NCBI GenBank assembly: GCA_934650975.1 | Contig: CAKUFW010000018.1 | Span: forward strand, 1-31,347 | Reading direction: 5' to 3' | Source: an uncultured Collinsella sp. | GTDB taxonomy: Bacteria > Actinomycetota > Coriobacteriia > Coriobacteriales > Coriobacteriaceae | Length of the DNA: 31,347 nt | Shown here: in pieces, positions 1 through 8,201 of the stretch | Position numbering within the stretch: position 1 is the stretch's first letter | Layout of the letters: every line of letters begins with the position of its first letter | Program-made: the position numbers and the translations under genes | The notes under the pieces: generated by a model | Database searches by the model: none | What the model was told of the DNA's origin: nothing | What the model saw: the letters and a program-made list of their open reading frames with translations, nothing else

Positions 1-2625
1 AAGCTCGTGACCACCGCCGCCGCCGGCTACTCCAGCTACGGCAACCAGATCGGCCTTGCCACCGGCCAGGTCAACGAGCTCTATCACCCCGGCTACGTGG
101 CCAAGCGCATGGAGGTCGGCGCCGTCGTGGGCGCTACCCCGGCAAACCATGTGCGCCGCGAGTGCCCCGCCCCCACCGACAAGATCATCCTGCTGGGCGG
201 CCGCACCGGCCGTGACGGCATCGGTGGTGCCACCGGCTCCTCCAAGACCCAAAACACCGAGTCCATCGAGACCTCGGGCGCCGAGGTCCAGAAGGGCAAC
301 GCCCCGGTCGAGCGCAAGCTGCAGCGCCTCTTCCGCCGCGGCGACGCCTGCCGCCTGATCAAGCGCTGCAACGACTTTGGCGCCGGCGGCGTCTCGGTCG
401 CCGTGGGCGAGCTTGCCGACGGCCTGTATGTCGACCTGGACACCGTGACCAAGAAGTACGACGGCCTGGACGGCACCGAGCTCGCAATCTCCGAGTCCCA
501 GGAGCGTATGGCCTGCGCCGTCGCCGACGGTGACGTCGAGGAGTTCATGGGCTACGCCGCCGAGGAGAACCTCGAGGCGACCGTTATCGCCGAGGTTACC
601 GCCGAGCCGCGTATGCGCATGGCCTGGAACGGTGTCGCCATCGTCGACCTGTCCCGTGAGTTCCTCAACTCCAACGGTGCACCCAAGCACCAGGTCGCCC
701 ACGTCTGTGCCCGCAGCGTGTGGCAGCCCAGCTGGGCCGGCACCACGCTTGCCGAGCGCATGACCTCGCTTGTCACCGACCTCAACGTCGCCTCCAACAA
801 GGGCCTGTCCGAGCGCTTCGACTCCACCATCGGTGCCGCGACCGTGCTCATGCCCTTTGGCGGCAAGACGCAGCTCACCCCGAGCTCGGCCATGGTTGCC
901 AAGTTCCCCGTGGACGGCGAGACCACCACGGCGAGCGCCATGGCATGGGGCTTCAACCCCTACCTGATGGAGGCCGACCAGTTTGCGGGCGCCTACCTGT
1001 CCGTGGTCGAGTCCATCGCCAAGCTCGTGGCTGCCGGCTTTGAGCACAAGCGCGCCTACCTCTCCTTCCAAGAGTACTTCGAGCGCCTGCGCACCGAGGC
1101 CGAGCGCTGGGGCAAGCCCATGGCAGCAATACTCGGCGCCCTCATGGCCCAGGTCGATCTGGGTGCCGGTGCCATCGGCGGCAAGGACTCTATGAGCGGC
1201 TCGTTTGAGGACGAGGCCGGTGAGCTCAACGTTCCGCCGACCCTGATCAGCTTCGCTGTTGCCGTGGGTAAGGCCGCCCGTGCCGTCTCGCCCGAGTTCA
1301 AGGGTCTGACGCATCGCGTCGTGCGCATCGCCCCCGCCACCTATGGTGAGGACTACCGCCCCGACGCTCAGCAGCTACTCGCCGCGTTTGACGCCGTCGA
1401 GGCGCTCACCGCCAACGGCAACGCTCTGGCCGTCTCCACGCCCGGCTACGGCTGCGGCGCCGAGAGCCTCTTTAAGATGTGCGTCGGCAACCAGATCGGC
1501 ATCGAGCTTGCCGAGGATGTGGACGTGGAGAGCCTCTTCACCCCGCTCTACGGCAGCTTTATCGTCGAGCTCGCCGAGGACGCCGAGCTGCCCGAGGTCG
1601 CCGACGGCGTTGTCGTCGAGCCCCTGGGTACCACCGTCGAGGGTTATGTCATCGACACCGGCTCCGAGGTCATCGAGCTCTCTGAGCTCCAGGAGGCCTG
1701 GGAGAGCGGCATCGAGGGCGTCTTTGCCTACCGCAGCGCCGGCGAGACTGCCGAGGTCGAGACCATCGACTTCCGCGCCAAGGATATCCACGTGTACGGT
1801 GGCGCCAAGATCGCCCGCCCGCGTGTGGTCATCCCCGTGTTCCCTGGCAACAACTGCGAGTACGACAGCGCCCGCGCCTTCCGCGCCGCCGGCGCCGAGG
1901 CCGACACCTTCGTGATCAACAACCTCACGCCCGAGGCCGTCGCCGAGAGCACCCATGAGCTTGCCCGCCGCATCCGCCAAAGCCAGATCGTCATGATCCC
2001 CGGCGGCTTCTCGGGCGGCGACGAGCCCGACGGCTCCGCCAAGTTCATCACGGCGTTCTTCCGCGCTCCCGAGGTCACCGAGGCCATCCGCGACCTGCTC
2101 AAGGCCCGCGACGGCCTGATGCTGGGCATCTGCAACGGCTTCCAGGCCCTGATCAAGCTCGGTCTGGTGCCCTACGGTGACATCGTCGACGCCACGCCCG
2201 ATGCGCCCACGCTGACGTTCAACACCATCGGCCGCCACCAGAGCCGTCTGGTGCGCACCCGCATCTCGTCCAACCTGTCCCCGTGGCTGTCGCAGTGCAG
2301 CCTCGACGACCCCTACACCGTCGCCATCAGCCACGGCGAGGGCCGCTTTGTCGCCAACGACGAGGTGCTCGCCCAGCTCATCGCCAACGGTCAGGTCGCC
2401 ACGCAGTACGTGGGCGAGGACGGCAAGCCCAGCATGGATCTTTCCGTCAACCCCAACGGCTCGGCGCTCGCCATCGAGGGCATCACGAGCCCCGACGGCC
2501 GTGTCCTGGGCAAGATGGGCCACGCCGAGCGTCGCGGCGACAACCTGTACCGCAACGTGCCCGAGCATGTCCCCGGCGATAAGTTCATGCCGATCTTTGA
2601 GAGCGGCGTGGCCTACTTCGCTTAA
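1..2625 (+). CDS. purL: Phosphoribosylformylglycinamidine synthase, single-chain, 5'-truncated by the window
   Basis: This enzyme makes FGAM from FGAR, glutamine and ATP, the fourth step of de novo purine synthesis in the cytoplasm. The reading frame is open from base 1, so the N-terminus lies outside; 874 codons are visible. Counting from base 1, the FGAM synthase motif GRTGRDGIGGATGSS lies near residue 66 and a second hallmark, DLGAGAIGGKDSMSG, near residue 385. From about residue 605 comes a class I glutaminase domain with the nucleophile Cys711 in GICNGFQ and the His841/Glu843 pair in GHAER. The glutaminase (PurQ-like) domain is therefore fused to the synthase, as in the large single-chain PurL type, usually about 1200-1300 residues. 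A strong terminator follows 36 bases after the stop. The family assignment is secure. Confidence 0.97.
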   Translation, partial: KLVTTAAAGYSSYGNQIGLATGQVNELYHPGYVAKRMEVGAVVGATPANHVRRECPAPTDKIILLGGRTGRDGIGGATGSSKTQNTESIETSGAEVQKGNAPVERKLQRLFRRGDACRLIKRCNDFGAGGVSVAVGELADGLYVDLDTVTKKYDGLDGTELAISESQERMACAVADGDVEEFMGYAAEENLEATVIAEVTAEPRMRMAWNGVAIVDLSREFLNSNGAPKHQVAHVCARSVWQPSWAGTTLAERMTSLVTDLNVASNKGLSERFDSTIGAATVLMPFGGKTQLTPSSAMVAKFPVDGETTTASAMAWGFNPYLMEADQFAGAYLSVVESIAKLVAAGFEHKRAYLSFQEYFERLRTEAERWGKPMAAILGALMAQVDLGAGAIGGKDSMSGSFEDEAGELNVPPTLISFAVAVGKAARAVSPEFKGLTHRVVRIAPATYGEDYRPDAQQLLAAFDAVEALTANGNALAVSTPGYGCGAESLFKMCVGNQIGIELAEDVDVESLFTPLYGSFIVELAEDAELPEVADGVVVEPLGTTVEGYVIDTGSEVIELSELQEAWESGIEGVFAYRSAGETAEVETIDFRAKDIHVYGGAKIARPRVVIPVFPGNNCEYDSARAFRAAGAEADTFVINNLTPEAVAESTHELARRIRQSQIVMIPGGFSGGDEPDGSAKFITAFFRAPEVTEAIRDLLKARDGLMLGICNGFQALIKLGLVPYGDIVDATPDAPTLTFNTIGRHQSRLVRTRISSNLSPWLSQCSLDDPYTVAISHGEGRFVANDEVLAQLIANGQVATQYVGEDGKPSMDLSVNPNGSALAIEGITSPDGRVLGKMGHAERRGDNLYRNVPEHVPGDKFMPIFESGVAYFA

Positions 2626-2639
2626 TGCGTCCCATCGGG

Positions 2640-2645
2640 TACAAT
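2640..2645 (+). promoter_or_regulatory. Candidate -10 box upstream of the transporter gene
   Basis: A TACAAT hexamer lies just after the purL stop and before the terminator hairpin. No convincing -35 is seen at 17 bases. If used, the transcript of the downstream transporter would start near 2652 and carry the hairpin in its leader. Confidence 0.25.
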
Positions 2646-2661
2646 CCCCTCGGGTAACAAC

Positions 2662-2698
2662 ACCCGCCACCGGCACGCCCGGTGGCGGGTTCTTTTTT
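2662..2698 (+). terminator. Rho-independent terminator after purL
   Basis: A perfect 12-bp GC-rich stem (2662-2673 pairing with 2679-2690) with a 5-base loop is followed by TCTTTTTT. It lies between the purL stop at 2625 and the next start at 2724. Confidence 0.9.
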
Positions 2699-2723
2699 GC
2701 TTCGCGCATACAGGAAGGACATC

Positions 2724-3659
2724 ATGGAAACCCGCAAGCCGTATCTCGCCACCCTGCCCGGACTCATCCTGGGCTGCCTCGTTTGCTGCGCACTCTGGGG
2801 ATCGGCTTTTCCCTGCATCAAGATCGGCTACGCGCTCTTTGGCATTCCCGCGCACGACAGCGCCTCGCAGCTGCTCTTCGCGGGTCTGCGCTTCACCCTT
2901 GCCGGCATGCTGGTCATTGTCGGCATGAGCGTGGCCCAGCGCCGTCCGCTCGTTCCGCAAGCGCGCGATATCAAGTCCATCCTCACGTTGTCGCTCTTCC
3001 AGACTATCGGGCAGTACTTCTTTTTCTACCTGGGACTCTCGCGCGCCAGCGCCATGTCGAGCTCCATCATCGAGGCCAGCGCCAACTTCCTAGCCATCCT
3101 CTTTGCCGCCCTGGCGTTTCGCACCGAAAAGCTCGATGCGGCCAAGGTGCTCGGCTGCGTACTGGGCTTTGCCGGTGTCGCGCTCGTCAACCTTTCGGGC
3201 GCGGATGGCACCTTTGGCTTTACGCTCGACGGCGAGGGCTTTATCCTGGCCTCCACCGTCGCGGGTGCCCTTTCGACCTGCCTGATCGGCATCTTCTCGC
3301 GCGAGCACGACGGCGTCTTGCTTGCCGGGTGGCAGTTCTTGGTCGGCGGCCTGGTCCTCACCGCCATCGGGTTTTTGATGGGTGGCGCGCTCTCCCCCAC
3401 GGCGATTGCCCCCGCCATCGCGCTCATCATCTACATGGCGCTTATCTCCGCGGTCGCCTACTCGCTGTGGTCGCGCCTGCTTGCCGTCAACCCCGTCAGC
3501 CGCGTTTCGGTCTTTGGCTTTATGAACCCGGTCTTTGGCGTGCTGCTGAGCGCGCTGCTGCTCGGCGAGGGCGCTGGCACGAGCCCCGTTACCGTCATCG
3601 TTGCCCTGCTGTTGGTCTGCGGCGGCATCATCATCGTCAACAAACCCAAAAAGGCCTAA
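2724..3659 (+). CDS. EamA/DMT-family transporter
   Basis: This 311-residue integral membrane protein belongs to the drug/metabolite transporter superfamily and has two EamA repeats, about residues 15-150 and 160-305. About ten hydrophobic segments are visible. Family features include the WGSAFPCIKIGY stretch in the first helix and, in the second half, a YSLWSRLLAVNPVSRVS-like segment followed by FGFMNPVFGVLLSALLLGE. The protein ends in a short lysine-rich tail. The ATG at 2724 is chosen because AGGAAGG (2712-2718) precedes it by 5 bases; an in-frame GTG at 2682 falls inside the purL terminator and is unlikely. The substrate cannot be told from sequence; amino acids or other small metabolites are usual for the family. 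It stands alone between purL and an opposite-strand gene. Confidence 0.92.
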   Translation: METRKPYLATLPGLILGCLVCCALWGSAFPCIKIGYALFGIPAHDSASQLLFAGLRFTLAGMLVIVGMSVAQRRPLVPQARDIKSILTLSLFQTIGQYFFFYLGLSRASAMSSSIIEASANFLAILFAALAFRTEKLDAAKVLGCVLGFAGVALVNLSGADGTFGFTLDGEGFILASTVAGALSTCLIGIFSREHDGVLLAGWQFLVGGLVLTAIGFLMGGALSPTAIAPAIALIIYMALISAVAYSLWSRLLAVNPVSRVSVFGFMNPVFGVLLSALLLGEGAGTSPVTVIVALLLVCGGIIIVNKPKKA

Positions 3660-3725
3660 CGAACTGCCCTTATTTAGCAGAGGAGATTCACATACTTTAG
3701 TTTAATGGGGCACATCGATGAGCTG

Positions 3726-3756
3726 AGGGGCGCCACGCACGCCAGCGTTCGCCCCT
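3726..3756. terminator. Weak hairpin between convergent genes
   Basis: A 7-bp stem, AGGGGCG (3726-3732) with CGCCCCT (3750-3756), sits in the gap between the transporter and the minus-strand GGDEF gene. On the plus strand it is followed only by ATTTCTA, so it is at best a weak terminator. Confidence 0.3.
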
Positions 3757-3760
3757 ATTT

Positions 3761-4903
3761 CTAGCGTATCTGGACGCCGGCTTTCTTTTTCTCGGCCTTG
3801 ACACGGTAGAGCTCCGCATCGGCAGCGCGAAGTAAGTCTTGCCAGGTATCAACACTATCGCCGACCCGCGCGTAACCGATGGACATCCGCAATGCATACG
3901 GCACCTCGGCACGAGCGAGCTCGTCGTTAATCGCCGAACACAGGTCTATGATGTCCTGCTCCGCTGCTGCCTTTTGAAGCATCACGAACTCATCGCCGCC
4001 ATAACGTGCGATAAAGCCACCAGACGCCGAGCAGACCTCTTTGAGCGTAGCAGATACGACCTGGAGGGCATGGTCACCCTCCACATGTCCATAGCGATCG
4101 TTAATCTGCTTAAAGCCGTCGGCGTCCATCATAAGCAGATACACATCTTCGGCCTGATCCACATTTGAGAACAGCGACAGCATATAGGTCTCAAAACGGT
4201 TGCGATTGTTAAGGCCAGTCAACGGGTCGGTCGAGATCAGCTGCTCCTGGTAGATGATGTAGAGCAGCAGGATGCTCAGCGTTATACCGACGCAAAGGCC
4301 CGGTACCGAAAACAAAATCTGGAAGGTACCACCCACCAGAGCGGGAACCGCAAAAAAGGCGAGGGTACGATAAATGGCCTTCTTTTGCAGGCTTTCGGCT
4401 TTTCGAGCCTGAATAAAGGCATGCAAGGACGTATATATGACGTAGCAGTAGCTAACGATAGGCTGAATCATATAAAGCGCTCCGCGACGATATACGCCCT
4501 GCGCATCGATATAGAACATAGTGTGCGTCCAGTAGCTGGTAAATGCCAGCACGACCACCAATGCGGTTGGCAACGTTAAAAGTACCACCCTGTAGGGCGT
4601 GGTCAGGAGCCGTGAGCCCTGCATCGTCTCGGAATAGAAAAACCAAATGAGGCACGCGATGGCGAACAGCGAAAACGAAACCGCGTTGGAAATCCAGTTG
4701 GCCGTGATGCCTACAGGAGTGCTCACGCCGTCCGAGAGCGTCCAAATCATATCGAAGAAAATGTAGGCAGCAGACGTATAGCCCAGCATGCTAAACAAAA
4801 GTTGCTGGGTGCTCGAGAACAAGGAGCGGCGGCTTCGTGCGGCAAGCCCGATAAGAATAATCATGCACAGCAGGAATATCTCGATCTTGAGTGCCTTAAC
4901 CAC
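3761..4903 (-). CDS. Membrane-anchored diguanylate cyclase (GGDEF)
   Basis: This gene likely makes cyclic di-GMP at the inner face of the membrane. The N-terminal ~215 residues hold about six or seven hydrophobic segments with no recognised sensor domain. A GGDEF domain follows, opening with TDPLTGLNNR near residue 225 and carrying an intact GGDEF active site at residues 302-306. The RxxD product-inhibition site is absent: the four positions read ASGG, so feedback control by c-di-GMP through an I-site is not expected. The start is uncertain. A GTG at 4903 has AAGGGA 9 bases upstream and is preferred; an in-frame TTG at 4921 would add 6 residues. The gene is monocistronic here, and no EAL or HD-GYP partner lies in the window. 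Confidence 0.9.
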   Translation of the reverse strand: MVKALKIEIFLLCMIILIGLAARSRRSLFSSTQQLLFSMLGYTSAAYIFFDMIWTLSDGVSTPVGITANWISNAVSFSLFAIACLIWFFYSETMQGSRLLTTPYRVVLLTLPTALVVVLAFTSYWTHTMFYIDAQGVYRRGALYMIQPIVSYCYVIYTSLHAFIQARKAESLQKKAIYRTLAFFAVPALVGGTFQILFSVPGLCVGITLSILLLYIIYQEQLISTDPLTGLNNRNRFETYMLSLFSNVDQAEDVYLLMMDADGFKQINDRYGHVEGDHALQVVSATLKEVCSASGGFIARYGGDEFVMLQKAAAEQDIIDLCSAINDELARAEVPYALRMSIGYARVGDSVDTWQDLLRAADAELYRVKAEKKKAGVQIR

Positions 4904-4992
4904 TAGACGCCATCCCTTCAATATCCAAGTGGTCAGAATCGCCCGAATCGTGTCTGGGCAACAAACACCCCTACTCCGCAGGGGTAATGGGA

Positions 4993-5023
4993 ATAATAGC
5001 AGAGCGCCCGAACGTTACTGCAA
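4993..5023 (-). promoter_or_regulatory. Candidate promoter for the GGDEF gene
   Basis: On the minus strand an extended -10, TGCTATTAT (TATTAT at 4998-4993), is preceded at 19 bases by TTGCAG (5023-5018). The spacing is long, so the extended -10 would have to carry it. A small hairpin (4967-4972 with 4980-4985) lies in the resulting leader. Confidence 0.35.
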
Positions 5024-5090
5024 GATAGCTTTCGTTCGTACGCTCGAACGGCGCGAATTGCACGCCGGAATCTATTATCGGCAACGGCCG

Positions 5091-6113
5091 TTACTCACCG
5101 GCGATATCGGTTGCGACAGCCTCCTCGATGGCCTCGACACCGGCGGGCGACAGATCCTCTTTGCCGTGGCAGAACTTCTTATCGACCCAGCCGGTCAGAA
5201 TCGGGGCCATGATTGCCGTGATGATGACGGCGGTGGCGATCTGCGCATACGCGGTGGGCGCAAGCTCGGCATAGCGCGGGGCGACCTCGGCGAGGGCGAC
5301 CGGCGTGGTCATAGCCGTGCCGGCAATGGTGGAGCATGCCACGGCAGCCTTGCCGTTACCACCGCACAGGCGCTCGAACGCAAAGGTGATGGGACCGACG
5401 ACAAACAGCGTGACAAGGCCCAGCAAGATGCCGGAAATGCCGCCGGTGATAAAGCTCGAAAGGCTCATGGACGCACCGAGCTGAAAACCGATGACAGCGA
5501 TCGCGGGATTGGCGCCGGGGACCAGCAGGTTCTTGATAAACGGGAACAAGTTGCCCAGAACCATACCGATAACAAGCGGCAGGATAGATCCGATGATGGT
5601 GCCGACGGGGATGTTGGCGAGGCCCGAGACACCGAGGATGATCATGGTGACGGCGGGGCCGGCCGTAAAGAACAGGATGCCGACGGCGCCCTGCTCGGAC
5701 TCGTCGCCGAACTCGCCCATGATGCCCGTATAGAGCGCCATGTTGCAAAACGTGATGCCACCGATGATGGACACGGAGCTCAGGCCCAGGAAGTTGTCGT
5801 TAAAGAAATACGCGACGCCCAGGCCCAACGCGGCTGCCACCACAAGCTTAGGGACCAGCACGACGATACCGGTCTTGATGGCGCCCGGCGTGGACTTAAA
5901 GCTAATACCGGCACCCACAAAGAGCAGGATAGCCGCAACGATGGTATTGGAGCCACCACGGCAGGCGGCCGTAAAGAAGCCGCCGATCTCAAAGACCTGC
6001 GGGCAGAAGGTGTTGAGCAAAAGGCCGACGATCATGGGATAGATCATGATGTCGCCCGGAATGCGCGGGACCTTGAATTTCTTTTGCTCGTTGGCGGTTG
6101 CTTCCTGTGCCAT
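5091..6113 (-). CDS. kdgT: 2-keto-3-deoxygluconate permease family (KdgT)
   Basis: This 340-residue, ten-helix-type permease is of the KdgT family, whose characterised members take up 2-keto-3-deoxygluconate, a pectin and uronate breakdown product, with protons. The family shows in the N-terminal KVPRIPGDIMIYPMIVGLL segment, in GGSNTIVAAILLFVGAGI near residue 60, and in GFQLGASMSLSSFITGGISG in the second half. The C-terminal ~35 residues are hydrophilic. ATG 6113 is preceded by a GGGGG run 4 bases upstream; an upstream in-frame start would add ten residues without a ribosome site. No KDG kinase or aldolase gene is adjacent, so the physiological substrate is inferred from family only. Confidence 0.9.
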   Translation of the reverse strand: MAQEATANEQKKFKVPRIPGDIMIYPMIVGLLLNTFCPQVFEIGGFFTAACRGGSNTIVAAILLFVGAGISFKSTPGAIKTGIVVLVPKLVVAAALGLGVAYFFNDNFLGLSSVSIIGGITFCNMALYTGIMGEFGDESEQGAVGILFFTAGPAVTMIILGVSGLANIPVGTIIGSILPLVIGMVLGNLFPFIKNLLVPGANPAIAVIGFQLGASMSLSSFITGGISGILLGLVTLFVVGPITFAFERLCGGNGKAAVACSTIAGTAMTTPVALAEVAPRYAELAPTAYAQIATAVIITAIMAPILTGWVDKKFCHGKEDLSPAGVEAIEEAVATDIAGE

Positions 6114-6156
6114 GAAACCCCCATTTCCGTTGACGAGGCACAAAATCCCACGTCAC

Positions 6157-6174
6157 ACTTTGCTACAGTAAAGT
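6157..6174. promoter_or_regulatory. Inverted repeat upstream of kdgT
   Basis: ACTTT (6157-6161) and AAAGT (6170-6174) form a short dyad about 45 bases before the kdgT start, where an operator would be expected. The regulator is unknown and the arms are short. Confidence 0.25.
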
Positions 6175-6255
6175 CTGAACATGGTACCAGAAGAAGCAGA
6201 CCGGCTCGGTGAGAAATTCAATTCGTTGGGCCGGAACGCCAAACGTGCCCCGCTC

Positions 6256-6579
6256 TTATATGAGGCTCAAGACGATATAGAGCACGATGCCCGAGACGCA
6301 GCACCACAACATCGACTTTGTCTTCACAGCCACCACCACGACGCCGGCAGCCGCAATCCAGGGAACCAAGGCAGGCCAGAGTCCCGCGTCGAACGCGCCG
6401 GGGCTCACCAAGTCGTTGGCGACCAGCGCGGCAAAGGCAGCGGGCGGGATATAACCCAGGGCCTCGGTAATGCGGAGCGACAGCGTTCTCCCGCGCAAGG
6501 CAAACGCCGGCGCGATGCGAAAGAACGCGATAGCAGCCCACGACGACAGCCACAGGACCAAGAACTCGTTAACGGGCAT
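6256..6579 (-). CDS. azlD: AzlD-family branched-chain amino acid exporter subunit
   Basis: This small membrane protein of 107 residues has four hydrophobic segments. It is the expected partner of AzlC in the two-component LIV-E-type exporter of branched-chain amino acids. Length and pattern match AzlD: MPVNEFLVLWLSSWAAIAFF at the start and a C-terminal VLYIVLSLI. ATG 6579 has GGAAGGGG 8 bases upstream and overlaps the end of azlC by 11 bases, so the two are probably translationally coupled. Family members export leucine, isoleucine, valine or analogues; the substrate here is inferred. Confidence 0.9.
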   Translation of the reverse strand: MPVNEFLVLWLSSWAAIAFFRIAPAFALRGRTLSLRITEALGYIPPAAFAALVANDLVSPGAFDAGLWPALVPWIAAAGVVVVAVKTKSMLWCCVSGIVLYIVLSLI

Positions 6580-7261
6580 CGCGGGCACCCCTTCCATCCG
6601 TAAGGGCATCGCACGCGAGCGCCACGGCAACACCGACGAGCACGCTCACCGGCACAGCGACATTCGTCCACCCAAAAAACTTGCATATAGCGACGGATAC
6701 CGCAGCCAAAACGGCGGCCACGACATTGCCGCGCGACAATCGCTGCGAAAAGAGCAGGCAGATAAAGAGCGAGGTGCAGACAAAACCTGCAATAGCGGTG
6801 GGAACATCGATGACGGCGCCGACAACGGCGCCCATCGTGCATGAGACGCCCCACGTTGCGATGAGGATCACGTTGAGCACGAAGGATTCGCGCGGGCCCC
6901 AATCCTCCCCCTCAACCAGCTTGGCAAGCGAGATGCCGTATGCCTCCTCGGTGAGCGTCGCGGCAACAGCCAGCGTCTGACGCTTCGAGGCGCCCGCCAG
7001 ATGGGGTGCGATCGATGCCGAATAAAGTGCAAAGCGCGAGGAGATGGCGGCGACGCTCGCGATAATCGAAGGTGCCGGTACGCCCGCCAGCCACAGGTTG
7101 CAAATCATGAACTGCCCGCTGCCCGTCACGAACGTGCTACTCAAGGCAAAGACCATCCAGGGCTCCATTCCCGTCTGCGCCATAATCATTCCGCACGGCG
7201 CGCCTATCGCAACATAGGTGAGCATCACCGGCCAAACGGTTTTAACAATTCTGAGCACCAT
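6569..7261 (-). CDS. azlC: AzlC-family branched-chain amino acid permease
   Basis: This 230-residue membrane protein is the large subunit of an AzlCD exporter. The AzlC signature is visible as FVTGSGQFMICNLWLAG near residue 50 and SSRFALYSASIAPHL near residue 76, followed by LTEEAYGIS. About six or seven hydrophobic helices cover the chain. ATG 7261 is chosen because AAGGA lies 5 bases upstream; longer in-frame extensions lack a ribosome site and are not hydrophobic. It is followed directly by the overlapping azlD. A GATAAT hexamer on the minus strand (7319-7314) is a possible -10 in the divergent gap, but no matching -35 is clear. Confidence 0.93.
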   Translation of the reverse strand: MVLRIVKTVWPVMLTYVAIGAPCGMIMAQTGMEPWMVFALSSTFVTGSGQFMICNLWLAGVPAPSIIASVAAISSRFALYSASIAPHLAGASKRQTLAVAATLTEEAYGISLAKLVEGEDWGPRESFVLNVILIATWGVSCTMGAVVGAVIDVPTAIAGFVCTSLFICLLFSQRLSRGNVVAAVLAAVSVAICKFFGWTNVAVPVSVLVGVAVALACDALTDGRGARDAR

Positions 7262-7342
7262 AACGTTCCTTATTCCGACAAGGCATCCGAGCCGCATGTA
7301 ACGGTGCGGCAGAATTATCGTCCGACGGCAACCGAGTTCACC

Positions 7343-7348
7343 TACAAT
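7343..7348 (+). promoter_or_regulatory. Candidate -10 for the HD hydrolase gene
   Basis: TACAAT lies 40 bases before the ATG in the divergent gap shared with azlC. No good -35 is seen. Confidence 0.25.
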
Positions 7349-7388
7349 TGCCACCGAATCGAAAGATACAACTTTTTAGGAAGTCATT

Positions 7389-8201
7389 ATGACAGCTATC
7401 GATCGAGACCGGGCGCGCGCGGCATTCAAAAGCTACACCGATGCCTACGATGCCACCAATCCGCGCATCGCACTCAAGATCGAACATACCTATCACGTGG
7501 CAGAAGCGTGCGATGCCGTGGCGTGCGAGCAGAACTGGTCGACAGAGGATATTGACCTGGCCTGGCTTTGCGGCCTGCTGCACGATATGGGCCGCTTCGA
7601 GCAGCTGCGACGCTGGGACACCTTTAAGGATGCCGAGAGCATGAGCCATGCGGCGTTGGGCGTCGGGGTCCTCTTTGGCGAGAACCCCGACGACGCGCCT
7701 GCCACAACAAGCATCCGAGATTTTATCGAGGCCGACGAGCACGACGAGCTCATCCGCGCGAGCATCGCCTATCACAGCGACTTTCGCCTGCCGGCACAGC
7801 TCGACGAGCGTACACGGCGCTTCTGCGATATCGTGCGCGATGGCGACAAAATCGACATCATGCGCACCATCGCCGACAGCACCGTCGACACCGTCCTCAA
7901 GGTGGATGAGGACACGTTTCTCGCCAGCCACTTCTCGACACCGACGCTGGCCGCCTTTGACGAGCACCGCTGCGTCGCACGCGATGAACGCGACGAGTCC
8001 GCAGACTACCTGGTGGGACTCATCTGCTTTATGTTTGAGCTCGTCTATCCGGCAAGCCGCGCGCTGGCGCGCGAGCAGGGCGATATCTACCGCCTGCTCG
8101 ACGCGCCCTTTGGCATTACGCGGCCCTTTACCGATCCCGCCACGCAAGCGACCTGGGAGCGCCTAAAGGACGAGATGCGCGACTGGCTGGCGCGCGCCTA
8201 G
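7389..8201 (+). CDS. HD-domain phosphohydrolase
   Basis: This soluble 270-residue protein has an HD fold, a metal-dependent phosphohydrolase superfamily that often acts on nucleotides. Candidate metal ligands are His33/His36 in IEHTYHVAEAC, His65-Asp66 in GLLHDMGRF, and a later His in AYHSDF near residue 137 followed by DGDKID near 154. The start at 7389 has AGGAAG about 7 bases upstream. No second domain is attached and the substrate is unknown. The stop codon overlaps the stop codon of the opposite-strand EtfA gene by four bases within CTAG(8198-8201), so both transcripts run into each other with no terminator between them. Confidence 0.88.
   Translation: MTAIDRDRARAAFKSYTDAYDATNPRIALKIEHTYHVAEACDAVACEQNWSTEDIDLAWLCGLLHDMGRFEQLRRWDTFKDAESMSHAALGVGVLFGENPDDAPATTSIRDFIEADEHDELIRASIAYHSDFRLPAQLDERTRRFCDIVRDGDKIDIMRTIADSTVDTVLKVDEDTFLASHFSTPTLAAFDEHRCVARDERDESADYLVGLICFMFELVYPASRALAREQGDIYRLLDAPFGITRPFTDPATQATWERLKDEMRDWLARA

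Noticed and set aside
1375..2709. Long open frame antisense to purL
   Set aside because: It mirrors the GC-rich third-position bias of purL, is low-complexity in composition and has no ribosome site; a shadow of the real gene.
3705..3763. Tiny plus-strand ORF (19 codons) before the GGDEF gene's end
   Set aside because: The purine-rich site upstream is over 20 bases away and the frame covers a hairpin; no support as a gene.
4788..6212. Long plus-strand frame across the kdgT gene
   Set aside because: The translated product is a charged, repetitive shadow of the KdgT permease with no family resemblance.
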